Below, in pieces: positions 8,630 through 16,466 of a DNA stretch of 64,000 nucleotides. The first letter of the stretch is position 1. Each line of letters opens with the position of its first letter. The stretch is from Paenibacillus mesophilus. GTDB taxonomy: Bacteria > Bacillota > Bacilli > Paenibacillales > NBRC-103111. The position numbers and the translations under genes are program-made. The stretch covers positions 124,001-188,000 of the forward strand of contig NZ_VCRA01000007.1 of the NCBI RefSeq assembly GCF_005938385.1, given 5' to 3'. The notes beneath the pieces are model-generated. The model was given only the letters and a program-made list of their open reading frames with translations, ran no database searches and was not told the DNA's origin.

Positions 8630-8965
8630 GAGCCGTTTGTTAGTAGTAATGTTCATTTGAACGTTATTTGGCTCCGAAGGCGTCATTTGACCGCGGATAA
8701 GGTACATTTGAGCTTTATTTTGTCATTTCCCCTTCCTGAGGGCGGAGTTGGAGCCGATTTGCTAGATTTAATGTTCATTTGAACGTTATTTGGCTCGGGA
8801 GGCGTCATTTGACTGCGGATAAGGTACATTTGAGCTTTATTTTGTCATTTCCCCTTCCTGAGAGCGGAGTTGGAGCCGATTTGCTAGATTTAGTGTTCAT
8901 TTGAACGTTATTTAGCCCCGAAGGTGTCATTTGACCGTGGATAAGGTACATTTGAGCTTTATATC
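8630..8965. repeat. Three tandem 122-bp intergenic repeats
   Basis: The core GTTCATTTGAACGTTATTT starts at 8651, 8773 and 8895, exactly 122 bp apart. Each unit holds three related sub-motifs: GTTCATTTGAAC, then GTCATTTGACC 31 bp later, then GTACATTTGAGCTTTATTT 51 bp after the first. Copies 1-2 are nearly identical over most of the unit; copy 3 decays at its end. The array fills much of the 766-bp gap before the metallohydrolase gene; I see no gene in the gap. A diverged pair with the same 122-bp and 51-bp spacing lies at 16231-16440. Confidence 0.85.
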
Positions 8966-9065
8966 ATTTTCACCTTCCGGGCCGGGAGCAGCCGTCAAAC
9001 GACATCGCTTTAGCACCTCTCCGCCATCCAATCCCGCCCGCTTTTACTTTAAGGAGGATCTAACC

Positions 9066-11651
9066 ATGAACGCTGATCAGCTCAACGTCAGCCCTCGTTT
9101 CGTTCCCATTTCCTTGCATCCGTTCTATAACCGCTCCGTCGCGGGACTCCGGCCCTCGGACTGCTCCGCTGCCGTACTGGCCCATAAGGATAAGCTGCTC
9201 ACCGGCGTGCAGGAGCTATGGGGGGTACCGTTTGCACTCGGCCCCCGGGACGGGGCTGCCAATATCATTTTGTTGAAGGACGAAGAGGTCGAGCTCGTCT
9301 TTCCGCAGCCGCTCTACGACCGCCAGCTGCTGTTCGTGCACGCGGCGGATTTCAAGGAAAGCGACACAACGGCCGACGGCATCATCAGACCGATGATGGG
9401 TACCCCGCGCCTCGGCGAAACCGTATGCGAATACTCGCTGCACTACGCGGACGGCTCCGTCGTTGCTTTTCCGATCCGCCGCAGGTACCAGATCAGCGAA
9501 TTTCAAGTCAAATGGGGCGAGAACAGCTTCGAGTCGTTCAAGCACGTCAAGCCCCGGACGATGGTCACGAACACCGATCTGCTCCATAAGGAAGCACCGG
9601 TTATCCCTTGGGGGCAAAGCCAGCTCCGCACTACGTTTCCGGGCTTCGGCAGCGTCATGCATCATTCCTTGTACGCGCTGCAAAATCCGTATCCGGACAA
9701 AGCGCTTGTCCGTCTCGTCATGCGTCCGGTCGACGGCACCGCGTTCATTTTCGGCATTACCCGAACGAGGCTCGAGACGAATCCATTCCGCTGGGACGCC
9801 CGCCGCAAAGTCCGGTTCGTTTCCTCCCCCGGCTTCGTGCCTGAGCCTTACGGAGATAGCGCCAACATCGGCATCGATTTGGGCGAAGTCATTTCCGTAG
9901 CTCCCGCACTCGACTATCGACACGCCGACTGGCTCGACAATCCGAATCCGCGCCTGCCGTATCCGTTGCCGAACGAATGGATCGTGGAATATTCGGCCCA
10001 TCCGGATGCCCATCTATTCGTCCGAGGCGATCGGCCGGCAACGATCCCTTTGCGCGAATTGCACGCCGCCCCGGAATGGACGCTGCTCGAAAATACGTTC
10101 AGCAAAGTGACGCTGCGCATTACGGAACGGAACGGCGGCCGGAAAGTCGCGGCCAAAATCCATGTGCACGGAGCGTCCGGCGACTACATCGCCCCGATTA
10201 ACGGACATCGCATTCCGAATGCGCATTGGTTCGAAGATTATGGAGCGGAGTATGTGCAGGGGTTCCATTACAGCGCTTATATCGACGGCGAAGCCGAATA
10301 CAAGCTGCCGCTCGGCGACATCTACATCGAAGTGACGAAAGGCTTTGAAATCAAGCCGGTGCGCAAGCGCTTTACGATAACGCCGGAGACGAAGCTGATC
10401 GCCATCGAGCTCGAGCGCGTGTTGAAATGGAGGCAGCTAGGCTGGGTGACGGCGGATACGCACGTCCATTTCCTCTCGCCTCAGACCGCGCTACTGGAAG
10501 GCGGCGCCGAAGACGTCAATGTCATCAACTTGCTTACAAGCCAATGGGGCGAAATGTTCAGCAACCTCGGCGACTTCGACGGCAAAACGACGATCGGCAG
10601 CTTGGAAAACGGAGGCTCCGGCGAATATTTGGTGCGCGTCGGGACGGAAAACCGCCAACATGTACTGGGGCACATTTCACTGCTCGGCTACGAGGGGAAC
10701 ATGATCGTTCCGTTATGCACCGGCGGGCCGGACGAGTCGGGACTCGGCGATCCGCTGGAGGCGACCGTTACGGAATGGGCCAAGCAATGCCGGGAGCGGA
10801 ACGGGCTGGTCGTCATGCCCCACCTGCCGAACCCGCGGGCCGAAGGCGCCGCCGCGCTGGTGCTCGGGGAAGTCGATGCGGTGGAAATGTGCTCCTTCGA
10901 AAATATCGGGATCAACCCGTATTCGTTGTCCGACTGGTACCGGTATTTGAACTGCGGCTACAAGGCGCCGGCTGTCGGCGGCACCGACAAAATGTCGCAG
11001 CAAACCGCGGTCGGTACGATCCGCACCTATTCGCTGATCCGCGACGAACCGTTCACTTACGCCTCATGGATGAACGCCGTTCGCCGCGGTCATACGTTCG
11101 TCACGCTCGGGCCGCTGCTAGACTTACGGATAGGCGATTCCGAAATGGGGTCGCTCATGCAGCTGCCGGCATCGGGCGGCACGCTCGACGTCGTTTGGCA
11201 TGTATCGTCCGTTACGGTCCCGGTAACGAAAATCGAGCTTGTCGTGGGAGGCCTGCTTCGCGAGACGCTCGCCGTCGACCCCGAGGTCGGCCATTATGCG
11301 GGCCATTGGTCGGTTCCCGTGAAAGAAAGCTGCTGGATCGCCTTGCGCATACGCGGCAAGTACCATGACCAATCGGAGATGATCGCCGCCCATTCCAGCG
11401 CGATAACCGTTGTCGTAGACGGCAAGTCCTGCTTCAATTCGACCGACGCCGTCACGATCCTGGAGCAGATCGAAGGCTCCACCGCCTATATCAAAACGCT
11501 CGCGACCAAAGCGGACGAGCAAACGTACAAGCGGCTGCTCATGACGCTGACGAGCGCTCAACGCGCGCTGCACAACCGGATGCACCGTCACGGCGTCATG
11601 CATCGGCACTCCGCTCCTGACCGGCATCATCATCATGATCACGACCAGTAG
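9066..11651 (+). CDS. Large CehA/McbA-like (PHP-fold) metallohydrolase with His-rich tail
   Basis: 861 residues. The start ATG 9066 follows AAGGAGG at 8 bp spacing; the open frame extends upstream into the repeat array but without a ribosome site. About residues 1-450 form beta-rich domains I cannot name. From about residue 460 the sequence turns PHP-like: TADTHVHF metal-binding motif near 465, VVMPHLPNP and a later GGTDKMSQQ segment, consistent with CehA/McbA-family metal-dependent hydrolases. The last 23 residues are rich in histidine (MHRHGVMHRHSAP then five His/Asp), possibly for metal loading. No signal peptide is visible. Expressed alone, followed by a terminator. The substrate is unknown; nearby genes suggest carbohydrate or phosphoester work. 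Confidence 0.7.
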   Translation: MNADQLNVSPRFVPISLHPFYNRSVAGLRPSDCSAAVLAHKDKLLTGVQELWGVPFALGPRDGAANIILLKDEEVELVFPQPLYDRQLLFVHAADFKESDTTADGIIRPMMGTPRLGETVCEYSLHYADGSVVAFPIRRRYQISEFQVKWGENSFESFKHVKPRTMVTNTDLLHKEAPVIPWGQSQLRTTFPGFGSVMHHSLYALQNPYPDKALVRLVMRPVDGTAFIFGITRTRLETNPFRWDARRKVRFVSSPGFVPEPYGDSANIGIDLGEVISVAPALDYRHADWLDNPNPRLPYPLPNEWIVEYSAHPDAHLFVRGDRPATIPLRELHAAPEWTLLENTFSKVTLRITERNGGRKVAAKIHVHGASGDYIAPINGHRIPNAHWFEDYGAEYVQGFHYSAYIDGEAEYKLPLGDIYIEVTKGFEIKPVRKRFTITPETKLIAIELERVLKWRQLGWVTADTHVHFLSPQTALLEGGAEDVNVINLLTSQWGEMFSNLGDFDGKTTIGSLENGGSGEYLVRVGTENRQHVLGHISLLGYEGNMIVPLCTGGPDESGLGDPLEATVTEWAKQCRERNGLVVMPHLPNPRAEGAAALVLGEVDAVEMCSFENIGINPYSLSDWYRYLNCGYKAPAVGGTDKMSQQTAVGTIRTYSLIRDEPFTYASWMNAVRRGHTFVTLGPLLDLRIGDSEMGSLMQLPASGGTLDVVWHVSSVTVPVTKIELVVGGLLRETLAVDPEVGHYAGHWSVPVKESCWIALRIRGKYHDQSEMIAAHSSAITVVVDGKSCFNSTDAVTILEQIEGSTAYIKTLATKADEQTYKRLLMTLTSAQRALHNRMHRHGVMHRHSAPDRHHHHDHDQ

Positions 11652-11680
11652 GGGCAAATCGGAAGTATTTATAAAAACGG

Positions 11681-11711
11681 AAGGTCGGGACTTGGGCCCG
11701 TCCTTTTTTTT
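11681..11711 (+). terminator. Rho-independent terminator of the metallohydrolase gene
   Basis: Imperfect stem AAGGTCGGGA / GCCCGTCCTT (8 of 10 paired) followed by a run of T residues, 30 bp past the stop codon. Confidence 0.8.
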
Positions 11712-11736
11712 CCAGAAAATAAAGCTGACGTTTGAC

Positions 11737-11790
11737 TTGACACGAAACCAAAAGGTGTCATATTATAAAAAAGCGAAACCAAATGGTTGT
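11737..11790 (+). promoter_or_regulatory. Promoter with paired ArsR-type operators
   Basis: -35 TTGACA (11737-11742) and -10 TATTAT (11761-11766) with an 18-bp spacer. A 16-bp sequence CGAAACCAAAWGGTKGT-like occurs twice: 11743-11758 in the spacer, with palindrome core ACCAAAAGGT, and 11774-11790 after the -10 box, with core AACCAAATGGTT. The copies are 31 bp apart, about three helical turns, so the ArsR protein encoded two genes downstream probably binds both faces and autoregulates the operon. Confidence 0.8.
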
Positions 11791-11807
11791 ATATCCGGAG
11801 GAAATCA

Positions 11808-12209
11808 ATGAGCGAACAACTGTTAAGCAAGCTGCGCTACAAGGAAGGCGCCGCCGCGGTATGGAACGCACCGGAGGGCTATGATCTCGGAATCGGAATA
11901 GGCGGCATCGAGGAGCCTGCGGAAGGCGGTTACGACTTCGCGCTGCTCTATGTCAACAATTTCAGCGAAGTCGAGCAGTGGGTGCCGAAACTCTTACCGA
12001 CCTTGAAAGAAGATGCCTTATTTTGGGTATCCTATCCGAAGCAAAGCGCCAAAACGAAGGAAAAGCCGGACATTAACCGGGATATTTTGGCCGCATGGGT
12101 GCAGGATCATACCCCTTACCGGGTAGTCAGCAACGTGGCCGTCGACGAGAAATGGTCGGCTCTCCGCCTGCGTCCCCAAGACAAAGTAAAGCCCGGCAAG
12201 CGGACTTAA
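11808..12209 (+). CDS. DUF3052-like small protein
   Basis: 133 residues, no signal peptide. The start ATG 11808 is chosen because GGAGG precedes it by 7 bp; a longer frame from 11787 would start inside the operator. The sequence (YDFALLYVNNFSEVEQW, DALFWVSYPKQ) resembles the short DUF3052-type proteins commonly found beside SRPBCC and ArsR genes in bacilli. No catalytic motif is recognisable. First gene of a three-gene operon with the SRPBCC and ArsR genes. Confidence 0.65.
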   Translation: MSEQLLSKLRYKEGAAAVWNAPEGYDLGIGIGGIEEPAEGGYDFALLYVNNFSEVEQWVPKLLPTLKEDALFWVSYPKQSAKTKEKPDINRDILAAWVQDHTPYRVVSNVAVDEKWSALRLRPQDKVKPGKRT

Positions 12210-12250
12210 ACGATCATTTCCACACTTAATCCGAAAATAGGGAGGATTTT

Positions 12251-12679
12251 ATGATGAGCAACAACACATCCGATACACTTCCGGACATTCGCCAAACGGT
12301 GCTCTTGAACGCGCCGATCCAAAAAGTATGGGACGCCGTCGCCACGGCCGAAGGAATCGCCGCCTGGTTCATGCCGAACGATTTCAAGCCGGAGCTCGGC
12401 TACGAATTCGAACTGCAAGCCGGACCGTTCGGCAATTCTCCCTGCAAAGTAACCGAACTCGACCCTCCCCGCCGCTTGTCGTTCACATGGGCCAAAGATT
12501 GGACGCTTACGTTCGAGCTGGCGGAACGGGAAGGCAAAACCGAGTTTACTTTGACCCACGGCGGCTGGAATCCGGACGTCGTCACCGAGTTCGGCGAAAC
12601 CCACCGCGTCGTGCGCGAGCGGATGTCGCAAGGCTGGGTCGGGATTGTGCAGAAGCTCGCGTCCCATGTCGAAGGTTGA
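12251..12679 (+). CDS. SRPBCC (AHSA1-like) domain protein
   Basis: 142 residues covering a single START/Bet v1-like domain: N-terminal VLLNAPIQKVWDAVA, central FEL-rich strands, and a long C-terminal amphipathic helix (ERMSQGWVGIVQKLASHVEG), typical of AHSA1 proteins that hold a hydrophobic ligand in a cavity. GGGAGG lies 6 bp before a double ATG. The gene overlaps the ArsR gene by 14 bp, and the SRPBCC-ArsR pairing is common; the ligand is unknown. Confidence 0.85.
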   Translation: MMSNNTSDTLPDIRQTVLLNAPIQKVWDAVATAEGIAAWFMPNDFKPELGYEFELQAGPFGNSPCKVTELDPPRRLSFTWAKDWTLTFELAEREGKTEFTLTHGGWNPDVVTEFGETHRVVRERMSQGWVGIVQKLASHVEG

Positions 12680-13070
12680 GTCGGCTGCGGGCGGCGCCGC
12701 GGCGAAGCATGACGTATTTCAAGCGATAGCCGATCCGACCCGGCGCAAGCTGCTGCTGCTTCTGGACGAGCAGGAGATGCCGGTCAGCAGGATCAGCGGG
12801 CATTTTCCGATGAGCCGTACGGCCGTCTCCAAACATTTGCGTATACTGGCCGACGCTGGGCTTGTCAAGGAGCGAAAGGTCGGCCGGGAAACCCGGTACC
12901 GGATGGAGCCCGAACCGCTTCTCGAATTGAAGCGTTGGCTCGCCTTTTTCGAGCGGTATTGGGAGAACAAGATGGCTGCGCTCAAACGGTATGTCGAATC
13001 GGACGATCCCGATTCCGTAAATGCATTCCCGCCGCCCAAAGCCGTGCCGCTCGACGGTGGTGGAGAATAA
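12666..13070 (+). CDS. ArsR family transcriptional regulator
   Basis: 134 residues with a winged HTH at about residues 25-85: IADPTRRKLLLLL, then MSRTAVSKHLRILADAGLV recognition helix and the RKVGRETRYRM wing. No metal-binding CxC is present in the usual helix, so it is probably a non-metal ArsR of the type paired with AHSA1 proteins. I start it at ATG 12666, inside the end of the SRPBCC gene; an upstream in-frame start at 12645 lacks a ribosome site. Likely represses its own operon through the paired sites at 11743-11790. Confidence 0.88.
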   Translation: MSKVESAAGGAAAKHDVFQAIADPTRRKLLLLLDEQEMPVSRISGHFPMSRTAVSKHLRILADAGLVKERKVGRETRYRMEPEPLLELKRWLAFFERYWENKMAALKRYVESDDPDSVNAFPPPKAVPLDGGGE

Positions 13071-13092
13071 TAGCCCACAGACCGCACAACGA

Positions 13093-13132
13093 TGAAAGGG
13101 GCTGCCGGATTCGCTTTGGCAGTCCCTTTTCA
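13093..13132. terminator. Strong hairpin between convergent genes
   Basis: TGAAAGGGGCTGCC (13093-13106) pairs with GGCAGTCCCTTTTCA across a short loop. It sits between the ends of the ArsR gene and the deacetylase gene and could serve both strands. Confidence 0.7.
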
Positions 13133-13180
13133 TGAGCTTTTCTCCCCGTACCGGACGGCTGAACGCGTCAAGTGTCGCAC

Positions 13181-14566
13181 TCACCTGGCCGCTTCCCCGG
13201 CGAACAAAGCGGGCTTGAGTGTCCAAGTTTGCAGCTTGGACATGTTCACGATGTTCGGCGCAGGGAAATGCTCCGGAAAAATGCACCATCTCGGCCCCCA
13301 CAGCTCGTTGTCTGCGGCGTAACGGCTCGTCGTCAAAACTCCTTGGACAAGTTCGACCGTATCGTCATCGTGCAGCCGGCGGTTAAGGATGCCGGCCATC
13401 GTGCAGGTCAGATCAAGCACGCTCACCTTCCGACCGTCGATCTCGCAGCAGTCCGGAAGCTGGCTGAAGCCGAGAACATCCGGTTGCCCGGACTCGGCCA
13501 GCGCCTTCTTGATATCTGCGACGCGAAGCTTCCCGCCCGCAACCTCGCTGGCGATCTCGCGCTCCGGACCGTACGCGAGGCGGGGTGTCAGCTCGCGCCC
13601 GAGCAGCAAGGCGGCGAACAGCGAATGCAGCTCGGAAGCCGAATAGCATTTGCCTTCGAGCTCGCGGAAGCCCAGCTCCCGGTCCACCGTCGCCGCAAGC
13701 CTTCGCACATCGGACTCCGGTACCGTTCCGGGCTGAGAGCTTTCCAGACGCAGAGCCTGCTGCGCCGTTATAAATTCGATCTGTCCTTTGGACAACGCGT
13801 AGTCGATAAACTCGCCGAACCGTTCGAGCTCCTGCTCCAATTCCCCCGGCGGCTTGAGGGGAGCCGGACGCCATTCTTCACGGGGAGTTTGCTTGCCCTT
13901 CGCGAAATTGACCGCATCCCAGAAGCCTTGGCAAACAAAATCGCAGTCGTGGCAGTACATGCTGATGAAGCCGACAGGCTCGTCGGCCAATTGTTCGTAC
14001 AACCGGTCGAAATTGGCATACGTCCGTTCCGCGCCGCCTTTGTCGAACGACAGATGCATAGTCGCCGTCAATCTGGTGAAATTCAGCAAGCCGCCGTACC
14101 AGAACGGACGGCCGTCCATTGCGATTTGATCGTGATCGTCCAAATAAACGGGAACTCCCCATTTGCGCAGCGCGGCGAATGTTTGCGGCGCCCAGGAATA
14201 GCCAGCCTGACCGTAACAGACTACCGGCGAGCCGGTAATGGTCCGGACATCGGCAAAACCGTCCCGCTCCCGCTTCTCGAACTCGACTGCCCCTTCTCGG
14301 AAGCCCATATGCTCCAAATATTCGGTGCTCACCGGATGCACGCTGTGCATATCGCTATGATAGCCGATCTCGTGACCGGTCAGCCCGCGCAATATATCTT
14401 GGCGCTGCCGGGATCCCGTGATCCGCGCCTTCTCGCCTACGATTTTGAAAATGCCGGGCACCCGCTTTTCATGAAGGACGCGCAAAATTCCCGCCCAGGC
14501 ATCCTGCGCTTCGGGAGTGATATAGTCCTCCACGTCGAACCACATCAGCACTTTAATGTTTGCCAT
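13181..14566 (-). CDS. Polysaccharide deacetylase (NodB-like) family protein
   Basis: About 461 residues from ATG 14566 (AGGAGGAGAGG upstream; the 8-residue longer frame starts with TTG before the ribosome site). The N-terminal half has the NodB-type beginning VLMWFDVEDY (catalytic Asp pair), a metal-site HSDMHSVHP region near residue 80, and ends with a YCHDCDF-containing strand around residue 200. The C-terminal 200 residues look like an added domain I cannot name. No signal peptide, so a cytoplasmic deacetylase or carbohydrate esterase on imported oligosaccharides is more likely than wall modification. First gene of the minus-strand set is unclear; its neighbours are an EEP hydrolase and a phosphatase. 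Confidence 0.8.
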   Translation of the reverse strand: MANIKVLMWFDVEDYITPEAQDAWAGILRVLHEKRVPGIFKIVGEKARITGSRQRQDILRGLTGHEIGYHSDMHSVHPVSTEYLEHMGFREGAVEFEKRERDGFADVRTITGSPVVCYGQAGYSWAPQTFAALRKWGVPVYLDDHDQIAMDGRPFWYGGLLNFTRLTATMHLSFDKGGAERTYANFDRLYEQLADEPVGFISMYCHDCDFVCQGFWDAVNFAKGKQTPREEWRPAPLKPPGELEQELERFGEFIDYALSKGQIEFITAQQALRLESSQPGTVPESDVRRLAATVDRELGFRELEGKCYSASELHSLFAALLLGRELTPRLAYGPEREIASEVAGGKLRVADIKKALAESGQPDVLGFSQLPDCCEIDGRKVSVLDLTCTMAGILNRRLHDDDTVELVQGVLTTSRYAADNELWGPRWCIFPEHFPAPNIVNMSKLQTWTLKPALFAGEAAR

Positions 14567-14648
14567 TCGTCCTCTCCTCCTTCTGTTCAATCGACTGTCC
14601 CTGTAAAAAGGCCGCTACCTCTCCCGGACAATGTTCAGTCGGCCGTTC

Positions 14649-15467
14649 CTACACAGTAACAGCCGGTTGCACCGGAATTTTGGCTTTCGCCAGAACCGGG
14701 TAGTGGTCCGATGGATACAAGTTGTCCATCCGGTCGCGGATGATGCGGACACCCTCGATCCGTACTTCCGGCGAAGCGAACACATAATCGATCGGCTGCC
14801 CCTCGTCCCCGCCCGCGAAGCCATGAAACGATCGCCCCGGTTCCTCGCCGGCGGCCTCATAAGCGTCATGGAGCGCGCACCGGACACCGTCCACTTCGAG
14901 CTTGCCGCTCAAAAAAGCGATAGCCGGGTTGTCCGGCTCGGCATTCATATCCCCGGTCAAAATCGCGGGAAGTCCGGTCCGCCGGCGGTGCTCCGCCAGC
15001 CTTTCCGACAGAAGGCGGCTCCCCTTCTCGCGCGCTTGTTGGCTGCTATGGTCCAGATGCGTATTATAATGAAGAAAACATGGACCGGGCTCCGCGCGGA
15101 ACCGGAACAGCGCCCATGTGCAAATCCGGAAGTGCGTCGTTCCCCAGCTTTTCTCCATGGGCCCATCCGGCAGCTCGGACAGCCAGAACTGGCCCCAGTC
15201 GACAGCCTCCACCTCGTCCTTCCTGTAAAAAATCGCGTTGAACTCATTCTCTCTGCCGCCGTTTCGGCCTTCCCCCACCCATTCATACTCGGACAAGCGA
15301 TGCCCGAGATCGGCCAGCATGCCATACAACCCTTCCTGCGTACCTGCGACCGTCGGCTTGTAGCGGGCGAATATTTCCGCGGCGGCGTCTTTGCGATGTT
15401 CCCAGCTGTTCCCTTCGTCGCGCGGATTGTTGAAGCGGAGATTGAATGTCATTACGGATAAGTCCAT
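14649..15467 (-). CDS. Endonuclease/exonuclease/phosphatase (EEP) family hydrolase
   Basis: 272 residues from ATG 15467, preceded by GGAGGG. All EEP landmarks are present: MTFNLRFNN at the start, GTQEG (metal-binding Glu, near residue 45), YNTHLDH (catalytic His, near 140), TGDMNAEPD (near 172), QPIDYVF (near 228) and PSDHYPV (C-terminal His). Intracellular members of this size are often sugar-phosphate or phosphodiester hydrolases rather than nucleases. It lies 18 bp downstream of the histidine phosphatase gene and is probably co-transcribed. Confidence 0.88.
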   Translation of the reverse strand: MDLSVMTFNLRFNNPRDEGNSWEHRKDAAAEIFARYKPTVAGTQEGLYGMLADLGHRLSEYEWVGEGRNGGRENEFNAIFYRKDEVEAVDWGQFWLSELPDGPMEKSWGTTHFRICTWALFRFRAEPGPCFLHYNTHLDHSSQQAREKGSRLLSERLAEHRRRTGLPAILTGDMNAEPDNPAIAFLSGKLEVDGVRCALHDAYEAAGEEPGRSFHGFAGGDEGQPIDYVFASPEVRIEGVRIIRDRMDNLYPSDHYPVLAKAKIPVQPAVTV

Positions 15468-15485
15468 CGTCAAATCCCTCCATCG

Positions 15486-16109
15486 TCATGAATGCCGGTC
15501 CGCGCGTCCGAATGGCGGATCGAAATCCCCAATATACCGCAATTCGACCCCATTGTCGCTGAAATTCAGCCAATACATCGTCCCGTTGCTTTGCAGGAAG
15601 CGGACGCCGCTGCGATGCTCGAGACCTAGCGCGGCCAGCAGCAGACGGCGGTTGAAGCCGCTGTGCGAGAACAGCGCCACCCGCTCTTCGCCGGAATATT
15701 CGCGGCGCAGCCGCTCTAGGATGCGCAGCGCCCGGCCGTGTGCCTTCTCCTCGTCCTCGTCGCCGGAGCAGTACCAGCCTTCCGGCTCCACCTCGTCCTC
15801 GAAGCGGATTTCCGGATACATTCGCTTCATCTCCGACTCGCACGGTCCGCGATACGCTCCCTTGCTGCGCACCTCGAACGTCTCCGTCCAGACGCGGATC
15901 GGCAGCGCCGTCGCGCGCGCCAGCGGCTGCGCCGTCTCGATCGCTCGTATGAGCGGGCTTGATAAGATATGCGTTACTCCGGCATCCTTCATGCCGTGCA
16001 GCACCTTCTCCGCCTGGCTGCGGCCGAGCCCGGTCAGTTCTCCGTCGGCCATATCGTAAGTGACGGTATTGCCTATCGATTGTCCGTGACGAATAAGGAA
16101 TAGATCCAT
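15486..16109 (-). CDS. Histidine phosphatase family protein
   Basis: 207 residues. LIRHGQS at residues 5-11 carries the phospho-accepting histidine; SSPLIRAIETAQPLA and VALFSHSGFNRRLL carry the second Arg and His of the active site. Phosphoglycerate-mutase-like fold, acting as a broad small-molecule phosphatase. AAGGAGG lies 9 bp before the ATG. Probably first gene of the unit with the EEP gene and possibly the deacetylase gene. Confidence 0.9.
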   Translation of the reverse strand: MDLFLIRHGQSIGNTVTYDMADGELTGLGRSQAEKVLHGMKDAGVTHILSSPLIRAIETAQPLARATALPIRVWTETFEVRSKGAYRGPCESEMKRMYPEIRFEDEVEPEGWYCSGDEDEEKAHGRALRILERLRREYSGEERVALFSHSGFNRRLLLAALGLEHRSGVRFLQSNGTMYWLNFSDNGVELRYIGDFDPPFGRADRHS

Positions 16110-16230
16110 GTGCCGCCTCCTTGAGCCTGCCGTGCGAACAACAGGCTTGCTCGCGCTTACGTGCCCGTCACCTGCTTGAACTTCATCTTGTCCTCGCTGC
16201 CCGATTCGCCTTTGCCCATGCGGCCGGCCA

Positions 16231-16440
16231 GTTAGTGTTCAAATGAGCACTATTTGCCTATGGAGCGAGCCGTTATCGCGAAATAAGGTACGTTTGTACC
16301 TTATTTTTCTCCGCGCAGCCCGATTTGACCACTTTCACAGACACAGCTGTCAGTTAGTGTTCATATGAGCACTATTTGCCTTTGAGACGGGCCATTTTAG
16401 CGTTATAAGGTACGTTTGAACATTATTTTGTCCGCGCGGC
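16231..16440. repeat. Diverged pair of the 122-bp repeat family
   Basis: Two copies begin GTTAGTGTTCAAATGAGCAC (16231) and GTTAGTGTTCATATGAGCAC (16353), exactly 122 bp apart; a GTACGTTTG sub-motif follows 51 bp after GTTC in both (16288, 16410). Unit length, sub-motif spacing and the TTATTT tails match the array at 8630-8965 although the sequence has diverged. The pair occupies most of the 357-bp gap between the phosphatase and DapA-like genes, which holds no gene. Confidence 0.8.
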
Positions 16441-16466
16441 CGCAAGGACCGGTTTTCCGCACCGGC

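Noticed and set aside
8630-8965. CRISPR array
   Set aside because: Repeats are 122 bp with internal sub-motifs and no unique spacers, and no cas genes are present.
8931-9065. N-terminal extension of the metallohydrolase into the repeat array
   Set aside because: The extension lies in repeat copy 3 and lacks a ribosome site; AAGGAGG fits ATG 9066.
13172-14659. 495-codon open frame on the plus strand
   Set aside because: Antisense shadow of the polysaccharide deacetylase gene; no ribosome site and no recognisable domain.
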